Made by a program: the position numbers and the translations under genes
Notes under the pieces: model-generated
Database searches by the model: none
What the model was told of the DNA's origin: nothing
What the model saw: the letters and a program-made list of their open reading frames with translations, nothing else
From: Bacteroidota bacterium
GTDB taxonomy: Bacteria > Bacteroidota > Bacteroidia > Bacteroidales > FEN-979
Length of the DNA: 64,000 nt
Direction: 5' to 3'
NCBI GenBank assembly: GCA_026391835.1
Contig: JAPLDF010000067.1
Span: 1-64,000 of the forward strand
Part shown: positions 58,648 through 64,000 of the stretch, piece after piece
Position numbering within the stretch: the first letter of the stretch is position 1
How the letters are laid out: each line of letters opens with the position of its first letter

Positions 58648-59665
58648 AACATGTCCCTTCCACAAGATACCCCTGCACATACTCTGCAATGGCGGTTTCG
58701 AGTGTGTAAAAAGGTTTTGTATAACCTGCCGCCCGGAGTTTCCCCATCTTCGCCTCTGTGAAATACTGGTATTTGTCGCGGATATCGGCCGGCGTATCGA
58801 TGAACTCAATGGTGGGAGGCAGATTGAGTGCCGAAAAAACTGCATTGACCAAATCGAGAAAAGTCCGGGCTTTCCCGGTTCCCAGGTTGTAAATACCACT
58901 TTGAACCTTGTTTTCCATCAGGAAGTAGAGCACGTCAATAACATCCTTCACATAGATAAAGTCGCGCAACTGCTCCCCGTCCCGGTAAGCCGGGCTGTGC
59001 GACCTGAACAACCGGACCTTACCGCCTGTCCGCCCGTCCGCCTGTCCGCCCGTCCGCCCGTCCGCCTGTCCGCCCGTCCGCCCGTCCGCCTGGTTAAAAG
59101 CATGGAACACCACCGAAGCCATCCTCCCTTTGTGATATTCGTTGGGTCCGAACACGTTGAAGAATTTCAGGCCATACCATCGCTGCGGGGTTTTTGTTTG
59201 TTGCAGGGCCCATATGTCGAATTCATTTTTTGAGATGCCATACGGGTTGAGGGGCTTAAGGCTGTTGCTCAGGCTGTCATTCATGTCGTCATAGCCCAGG
59301 GAACCGTCTCCGTATGTGGCGGCAGAAGATGCATAGATCATTGGGATGCCATATTCGCAGCAGGCATTCCAAACCTGTTTCGAGTAGTTAAGGTTCAATT
59401 CATCGAATACTGCCATGTTGAATTCTGTGGTGTTGGTTCGCGCCCCGATGTGAAAAATAAATTCCACCTCCCCGGCATGTTCGGCGAGCCACGGAAAAAA
59501 CCGGGTGCGGTCAACTTTCCCGGAATAAATTTTCCTGGCAATATTCACCTGCTTCACGGGGTTCGAAAAATCATCCACGATGACAATGTCCTTGTATCCC
59601 TTGTTGTTGAGTTTGCCAACCATGCAACTCCCGATGAATCCTGCGGCTCCTGTGACGATGACCAT
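58643..59665 (-). CDS. hldD: ADP-L-glycero-D-manno-heptose 6-epimerase with repeat insertion
   Basis: Converts ADP-D-glycero- to ADP-L-glycero-manno-heptose for the lipopolysaccharide core (SDR family, NADP). The 340-residue product has the dinucleotide site MVIVTGAAGFIGSCMVG, the catalytic Ser in YASSAATYGDG and YxxxK in NPYGISKNEF, plus QLRDFIYVKDV and IYNLGTGKARTF. Residues 192-215 are three exact copies of QADGRTGG, encoded by nine 8-bp units (59021-59092) and placed between a conserved FNQ and KVRLFRSH, where I expect a short loop. The gene has normal flanking motifs, so the insertion may be tolerated. The stop lies in a second array. Confidence 0.93.
   Translation of the reverse strand: MVIVTGAAGFIGSCMVGKLNNKGYKDIVIVDDFSNPVKQVNIARKIYSGKVDRTRFFPWLAEHAGEVEFIFHIGARTNTTEFNMAVFDELNLNYSKQVWNACCEYGIPMIYASSAATYGDGSLGYDDMNDSLSNSLKPLNPYGISKNEFDIWALQQTKTPQRWYGLKFFNVFGPNEYHKGRMASVVFHAFNQADGRTGGQADGRTGGQADGRTGGKVRLFRSHSPAYRDGEQLRDFIYVKDVIDVLYFLMENKVQSGIYNLGTGKARTFLDLVNAVFSALNLPPTIEFIDTPADIRDKYQYFTEAKMGKLRAAGYTKPFYTLETAIAEYVQGYLVEGTCY
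59021..59092 (-). repeat. 8-bp tandem array of nine units inside hldD, in frame
   Basis: Nine units of TCCGCCCG or TCCGCCTG (first one ACCGCCTG) run from 59021 to 59092. The 24-bp pattern CG, CG, TG repeats, giving an 8-residue amino acid repeat. The units match the arrays at 111-166 and 21994-22025. Confidence 0.97.
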
Positions 59666-59689
59666 GTTTCGCGAATTTGAATCTTTTCA

Positions 59690-59697
59690 CAAAAATA
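59690..59697 (-). promoter_or_regulatory. -7 element TATTTTTG upstream of hldD
   Basis: Reads TATTTTTG on the minus strand, 24 bp before the hldD start at 59665. Confidence 0.5.
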
Positions 59698-59854
59698 AAC
59701 AATCTATAGGGAAATTGTAACGGTTTATTTTTTTCTGACTACTTTTACAACCCGGTTTTATCAATATCATTCTTAATACCATGTTTCGGGGATTGTCTGC
59801 AAATATTTCTATTGATCGGATCATTAATTTCAACAACATAAATAACAATAACTT

Positions 59855-60481
59855 ATGAAAAAATCACCAATCATGCACGGTTTACGGATCACCGTTGCCC
59901 TGTTTATCAGTTTGTCTATTCTCCCAATGTTGATCCAGGCACAGGATAAAGGTACCTTCAAGGATGCCCGTGACGGCCATGTTTACAACTGGGTGAAAAT
60001 TGGAACCCAGGTGTGGATGACAACAAACATGAAATTCAATGTCCCTGCCGAAAGCTGGGCTTACAACAATGATTCCGCCACTGAAGCGCATTATGGGAAG
60101 CTCTATTCATGGAAGGGAGCCCAGGCCTCCTGCCCGAAAGGCTGGCACCTGCCCTCAGATAAAGAATGGACTACCGCCATCCAGTCACTGGGTGGAGCAA
60201 ATGGCGCAGGTACCAGGTTGCAATCGATGGACACGGTTACTAATGCGCCCGTTGCTGCCGGTTCGGCTGTTCCGGGGCACATTTCTTCTTTGCTGGGAGG
60301 CGTAAGGCATCCTGACGGTTCCTGCATCGGGATCAATTCCTGGGGCGGCTGCTGGACCTCGGCAAAAGTGAACGACACTGTTGCCACCAATGTCCTGTTT
60401 GCCCATGGTTCCAAGGAAATCGGCATCAGTACCAATGATAAAAAATCAGGATTTTCTGTCAGGTGTGTCAGGAATAAGTAA
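59855..60481 (+). CDS. exported FISUMP-domain protein
   Basis: A 208-residue exported protein with a signal peptide (about residues 12-28, ALFISLSILPMLIQA) and one Fibrobacter succinogenes major paralogous domain: GHVYNWVKIGTQVWMTTNMK, YGKLYSWKGA, CPKGWHLPSDKEW and a final SGFSVRCVR. The domain is common in Bacteroidota surface proteins and its role is not established. No T9SS domain is present. A short protein of 177 residues starts 20 bp downstream on the same strand. Confidence 0.88.
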   Translation: MKKSPIMHGLRITVALFISLSILPMLIQAQDKGTFKDARDGHVYNWVKIGTQVWMTTNMKFNVPAESWAYNNDSATEAHYGKLYSWKGAQASCPKGWHLPSDKEWTTAIQSLGGANGAGTRLQSMDTVTNAPVAAGSAVPGHISSLLGGVRHPDGSCIGINSWGGCWTSAKVNDTVATNVLFAHGSKEIGISTNDKKSGFSVRCVRNK

Positions 60482-60500
60482 CTATAATTGATCCAGTCTT

Positions 60501-61034
60501 ATGCCGGAAACAAATTTGGGAATCGGTTCACGGGTTAAACACCCGCAGTTCGGAAAAGGTGTTATCATCCAGGTTCGTTCCGATACCTGGGAAATTACAT
60601 TCATTGAACATGGCACCCGTGTCATCATGCGTGATTTTGTGGGGCTTGAAACCATCGAAGCGGTTGAAACGTCGCCCGAAATGGTCACCTATGAAAAAAT
60701 CGAGAAGAGTCTTATCCGGGTGCTTCAGCGTTTCAGCGACATTCACGAAACAGTTCCGCTCGGGGCCAAATGGACGGGTGGCAAGCTGGTGATGTTCCCC
60801 GGTGAAGCCGGGCTGAAGGAGAAGGAGGTGCCCATGGAGACCTTTTTTCATAAGATTGTGATGGTTCGCGACCGGCTTCGGGTATTGGAACAGAAACTCA
60901 ATGCAAGTGAACTTACCGACCAGGAAAAGGTGGACATGCAGCAATATATCACCAGGGTTTACGGCAGCTTAACGACATTCAACGTGCTCTTTAAAAACAA
61001 AGACGACCAGTTCGCCGGTGAACGCGGAGTATAG
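60501..61034 (+). CDS. small conserved protein with UvrD-like C-terminal tudor domain
   Basis: A 177-residue cytoplasmic protein. Residues 5-45 (GIGSRVKHPQFGKGVIIQVR, then WEITFIEHGTRVI) match the pattern of the small tudor-like domain at the end of UvrD/PcrA helicases (G-x-V-x-H-x-x-F-G-x-G). The C-terminal two thirds look helical (KIEKSLIRVLQRFSDIH, VMVRDRLRVLEQKLNA). No enzyme motif. I do not recognise the whole family; an RNA-polymerase or nucleic-acid binding role would be inference from the tudor part only. Confidence 0.75.
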   Translation: MPETNLGIGSRVKHPQFGKGVIIQVRSDTWEITFIEHGTRVIMRDFVGLETIEAVETSPEMVTYEKIEKSLIRVLQRFSDIHETVPLGAKWTGGKLVMFPGEAGLKEKEVPMETFFHKIVMVRDRLRVLEQKLNASELTDQEKVDMQQYITRVYGSLTTFNVLFKNKDDQFAGERGV

Positions 61035-61045
61035 GGCGTCATTTG

Positions 61046-62365
61046 TCACTCCCAGAACCTGTATAGCTCTTCGAGCGTTTCCCGCTCTTTTAATACCTCA
61101 AAACGGTCATCACGGTAACCGATGATCCCGGGGGTTTGCCTGCTGTTGTATCGCGACCACATGCTGAAGGTATACCCGCCGGTATCGTGAATTACGAGAA
61201 AATCACCCTCCTCAATCACGGGCAAAACAACGTTTTTTGCAATGATGTCGCCGGAGAAACAGAGCGGGCCTGCCAGGTTGTACGGATGCGTGTCATTTCC
61301 TGACTTCAACAGGCCATTCTTGTCAAACACGCTGTATTCGTGATGCCAGTCCCGCGGGTTCAGGCATTCACGAACAAACAGGTCGGCCCCCACATGGATC
61401 ATGGCGGTGTTTATGGCTGCATCGCGTTTAACATACTCCACGCGGCTTGCCGTCCAGCCTGAATTGGTATAGCTCCACCGGCCAAATTCGGTTATCAGCC
61501 TGAATGCATCAGGATTGAAGAGTTGGGGAGCCCGCTGCGCGATTTTTTCAACATACTCCTTCATGGAAGGAGGCTGGGTACCCCGGTCGTAGGCTATGGG
61601 AAGCCCGCCGCCGATATCAAATACAGAAATTAACGGGAAGCCGAGTTTGATCCTTTGCTCATTCATCTCCAGCACAAAATCGTACAAAACGCCGATGCCA
61701 TCAGTCAGCATTTGCATGGCACAGCCCTGTGACCCGACATGGAGATGAACTCCCGTGAGCCACGGGTGGGTCAGAAAGGCAAGCTCAAGGCCTTCGCGGC
61801 CGTTTTTGACAGGTACGCCAAATTTGGAATATTCGCCTGCGACGCTTGATTCAAGGATGGTTCCCATACCAACCTGGGGGTTTATCCTGAGCCCGACTGA
61901 CGTAGTCGGGGTGCAGGACCCGGCCAGGGCTTTATTTACCCGTTCAAGTTCCGAAAGATTGTCAACATTCAAATGAATGCCTTTCGCGAGGGCGAACCTG
62001 ATGTCGGCAACTGTTTTTACTGGTGAGTCAAATACCACCTGCCCGGGCCGGAACCCGGCCCTCAGTGCCATGGTCACCTCGCCAATGGAAGCCGCTTCAA
62101 CGCCGATATTGGGCGCAATGTTTTTTACAAACTCCATGATCCTGCTCAACGGATTGGCTTTGATGGCCAGCCCATGCAGTGTGTTTTGGGGAAAACATGA
62201 GGCAAGGTACCTGATGCGTGATTCAAGAAAATCAAGATCATAAAAAATCACAGCAGTATCTTCTTCCCTTATAATTTCCTGTGAAAGTGCCAGGCGCAGC
62301 GCCTTTCCAATGGAATCATCACTCAGGTTCTGTTGAATCATAAGATGTTTTTCGGAATCATTCAC
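61046..62365 (-). CDS. PLP-dependent decarboxylase of the diaminopimelate decarboxylase fold, atypical motifs
   Basis: A 439-residue fold III PLP enzyme. The PLP lysine is in LHGLAIKANPLSR near residue 69, followed by HLHVGSQG near 209 and the phosphate loop FDIGGGLP near 248. LCFSGDIIAKNVVLP near 369 and FSMWSRYNSRQ near 408 align to GxxCE(S/T)xD and YNSR of diaminopimelate decarboxylase. Two substrate positions differ: EPGR reads EFGR, and the Glu after Cys reads Phe. The substrate may therefore differ. It is in a probable operon after mqnB and mqnD, with 18 bp to mqnD. Start could be ATG 62365 or ATG 62341. Confidence 0.85.
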   Translation of the reverse strand: MNDSEKHLMIQQNLSDDSIGKALRLALSQEIIREEDTAVIFYDLDFLESRIRYLASCFPQNTLHGLAIKANPLSRIMEFVKNIAPNIGVEAASIGEVTMALRAGFRPGQVVFDSPVKTVADIRFALAKGIHLNVDNLSELERVNKALAGSCTPTTSVGLRINPQVGMGTILESSVAGEYSKFGVPVKNGREGLELAFLTHPWLTGVHLHVGSQGCAMQMLTDGIGVLYDFVLEMNEQRIKLGFPLISVFDIGGGLPIAYDRGTQPPSMKEYVEKIAQRAPQLFNPDAFRLITEFGRWSYTNSGWTASRVEYVKRDAAINTAMIHVGADLFVRECLNPRDWHHEYSVFDKNGLLKSGNDTHPYNLAGPLCFSGDIIAKNVVLPVIEEGDFLVIHDTGGYTFSMWSRYNSRQTPGIIGYRDDRFEVLKERETLEELYRFWE

Positions 62366-62383
62366 GCGTTCGCGTGTTTGGTG

Positions 62384-63187
62384 TCATGCCTTGATAAGTC
62401 CTTTATCCCTCGCAATCTTCTGCAGTTTTGCGAGCGCCACCTTTCCCCCGGTTCCAAGGCTCAGCGTATTTTCGTTGACATAGAGATGAATATGTTTTTG
62501 CATCACTTCGTCGTCCATTTCCTGTGCATGCTCACGCACGAACGGCATGGCTTCAGCCGGGTGTTTAAGGGCATATTCCACACTGCGGTACATGATCCTG
62601 TTCAGTTTATTGATCACATTGTAGCCCAGCCCTTTTCTGGCAATAATTCCCCCCAGCGGTATAGGTGAACCGGTAAGTTGTTCCCAGTATTGTCCAAGGT
62701 CCAGGATTTTTTTAAGCCCCCGCTGTTCATAGGTGAACCTGTTCTCGTGGATGATCACCCCTGCATCGACCTTTCCTGTTATAATTGCATCCTCAATTTC
62801 GGAAAACATCATGAATTCCTTTTTCTTTACTCCCGGCGAGGCAATCCTGAAAAGCATATGTGCCGTGGTGTATTGCCCCGGAATAGCAACTGTAAGGCCC
62901 GGAAGGTCCTCAAGCGTATAATCCTTCTTGCTGATCAGCAACGGGCCGTTGCCAAAACCCATGGCGCTGCCTGAATCAAGCAATACGAAATTCTGTTGCA
63001 GCAGGAGGTATGTGAAGAAACTGACTTTCAGCATGTCGATGCCGCCATTCAGCGCCATGTTGTTGAGCGTCTCTACATCGTGTAACTGGCAATCAAATTT
63101 TAATCCTTCAAGATTGATCCTGTTGTGAATGATTGCATCAAAAATAAAAGTGTCGTTGGGGCAGGGAGAGATCGCGAGGGACAACAT
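62384..63187 (-). CDS. mqnD: 1,4-dihydroxy-6-naphthoate synthase (futalosine pathway)
   Basis: Converts cyclic dehypoxanthinylfutalosine to 1,4-dihydroxy-6-naphthoate, the late step of the futalosine route to menaquinone. The 267-residue product starts MLSLAISPCPNDTFIFDAII, the family signature, and carries GGIDMLKVSFFTY near 49, SGSAMGFGNGPLL near 73 and AIPGQYTTAHML near 103. The fold is periplasmic-binding-protein-like, but there is no export signal. It follows mqnB on the same strand after 166 bp. MqnA and MqnC are not in the window. Confidence 0.95.
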   Translation of the reverse strand: MLSLAISPCPNDTFIFDAIIHNRINLEGLKFDCQLHDVETLNNMALNGGIDMLKVSFFTYLLLQQNFVLLDSGSAMGFGNGPLLISKKDYTLEDLPGLTVAIPGQYTTAHMLFRIASPGVKKKEFMMFSEIEDAIITGKVDAGVIIHENRFTYEQRGLKKILDLGQYWEQLTGSPIPLGGIIARKGLGYNVINKLNRIMYRSVEYALKHPAEAMPFVREHAQEMDDEVMQKHIHLYVNENTLSLGTGGKVALAKLQKIARDKGLIKA

Positions 63188-63199
63188 AGCGGTTAACTG

Positions 63200-63282
63200 T
63201 TAGGTATTTTGGCGTTAAAAATAAATGTTTACCCGGGTAGTCGATAATAGGGAAACAGCAAATTTAATAACAAAATACCTAA
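63200..63282. repeat. 12-bp inverted repeat with a 59-bp loop
   Basis: TTAGGTATTTTG (63200-63211) and CAAAATACCTAA (63271-63282) are perfect inverted copies, between mqnB and mqnD. The loop holds the region where the mqnD promoter would lie. Possible operator or hairpin; role unknown. Confidence 0.7.
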
Positions 63283-63353
63283 TCTGTTAATTAATTAACA
63301 TGAGATTTGTGAGCATATCGATTAATAAATATCAATGAAAGCATAGAGGTCTG

Positions 63354-64000
63354 TCAATTCCCGAGGGTAGGCGAGGTGACCATTTTCCACAAGATCCTGT
63401 TCAGGTTTTTAAGCGCCAGGTCAAGGTTCCAGCGTGATTTGTCGCGTTCTTCAACAAGGTTTGAGATCGACCTGATCTGCAGGCACGGGACACGCCCGCT
63501 CAGGCAGGCATAGAAAAAAGCCGCACCCTCCATGCTCTCAATATCAGCCGGTGAGATCCGGAGAATTCTGTCGATACTCTCTCCGTTGCCGCGAACGGTG
63601 TTCGAAGTTATTGCCTTGACATACGGAAGCTTGCCGATGATCGTATATTTTTTTAAAATTTCTGACAGGATTGGCTCAACGGTCAGTTTGCCACCATGGT
63701 ACGGGTGGGCGTCAGGATCTGACAACCCAAGTTCGAAAACAGACAGGAACCTGTCGCCATCCTCCGCCCCCAGTTCGGGCACGCAATCTTCAACCACATT
63801 GACAACCGTCCCGATCGGCAATGATTTATTGAAGGTTCCGGCAATGCCTGCATTGATGGCCAGATCATACTGCTGAACAGCCAGTTGCCTCCCGAGATGG
63901 TAAGCTGTAGGAACCATGCCGATGCCCGGGATCAGCACATCAATAAAGTGACTGTGGTATTGATACAGGCTGAGATAATCATCTTGTCTTCCAATCAATG
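63354..64000 (-). CDS. mqnB: futalosine hydrolase (partial, 5' end beyond the window)
   Basis: Removes hypoxanthine from futalosine in the futalosine route to menaquinone. The visible 214 or so residues contain the phosphorylase-fold signatures PGIGMVPTAYHLG, LAINAGIAGTFNKSLPIGTV and ADIESMEGAAFFYACLSG (the Met-Glu-Gly ribose-binding and Glu catalytic part). The first Met in the visible frame, at 63998, lies at the window edge and the usual N-terminal KILVVAAT-type strand is missing, so the true start lies outside. It is upstream of mqnD on the same strand. Confidence 0.9.
   Translation of the reverse strand, partial: LIGRQDDYLSLYQYHSHFIDVLIPGIGMVPTAYHLGRQLAVQQYDLAINAGIAGTFNKSLPIGTVVNVVEDCVPELGAEDGDRFLSVFELGLSDPDAHPYHGGKLTVEPILSEILKKYTIIGKLPYVKAITSNTVRGNGESIDRILRISPADIESMEGAAFFYACLSGRVPCLQIRSISNLVEERDKSRWNLDLALKNLNRILWKMVTSPTLGN

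Noticed and set aside
58619..59233. Open reading frame on + across the hldD arrays
   Set aside because: It is antisense to hldD and its repetitive Cys/Pro/Val/Arg text comes from the 8-bp array; no start context or family signature.

Overview
The window comes from a member of the Bacteroidota, probably a Bacteroidales-like environmental lineage. Three things point there. Several predicted secreted proteins end in type IX secretion (T9SS) type A sorting domains. Many genes are preceded by the Bacteroidota -7 promoter element TAnnTTTG. Several families are typical of the phylum: OstA/LptD-like proteins, 3-coathanger stack and SprB-type repeats, and a FISUMP-domain protein. The order-level placement is inference.

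Layout. 1-8.1 kb: the end of a probable birA, two small envelope genes, ung, a di-haem cytochrome c peroxidase lipoprotein, ispE, the convergent tgt-lptF/G pair, a family 2 glycosyltransferase and an ECF sigma factor. 8.2-14.2 kb: a long urocanate hydratase, two genes of unknown function and a prolyl oligopeptidase. 14.17-14.95 kb has no gene and is a mosaic of four repeat families. 14.95-19 kb: two tandem paralogous T9SS proteins. 19.2-22 kb: an ECF sigma factor, a membrane anti-sigma-like protein and an exported CHAT (caspase-like) protein. 22-29 kb: envelope genes (ridA, LptD-like, amidase, MlaD, OstA-like). 29.1-32.5 kb: gatE-gatD, the archaeal-type Glu-tRNA(Gln) amidotransferase. 32.9-49 kb: a large T9SS FG-GAP/SprB protein, an M16 peptidase, a ClC channel, a T9SS family 3 glycosidase, a TPR membrane protein and a predicted gluzincin/propeller protein. 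49.1-58.4 kb: two giant tandem paralogous T9SS surface proteins. 58.6-64 kb: hldD, a FISUMP lipoprotein-like gene, a small conserved protein, and an mqnB-mqnD-decarboxylase cluster for futalosine-route menaquinone synthesis.

Three observations stand out. First, at least nine arrays of 7- or 8-bp degenerate tandem repeats lie on or beside start and stop codons. One lies inside hldD and is read in frame as an 8-residue repeat; another encodes the hydrophobic core of the signal peptide of the cytochrome c peroxidase. Second, an adjacent gatE-gatD pair, a system regarded as archaeal, sits among bacterial envelope genes. Third, the sigma / anti-sigma / exported CHAT protease locus could be a proteolytic signalling module.

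No rRNA, tRNA, CRISPR array, insertion sequence or phage gene was seen. Gene-free stretches over 300 bp are 14172-14952 (repeat mosaic) and 32534-32867 (8-bp array plus the leader of the next gene).
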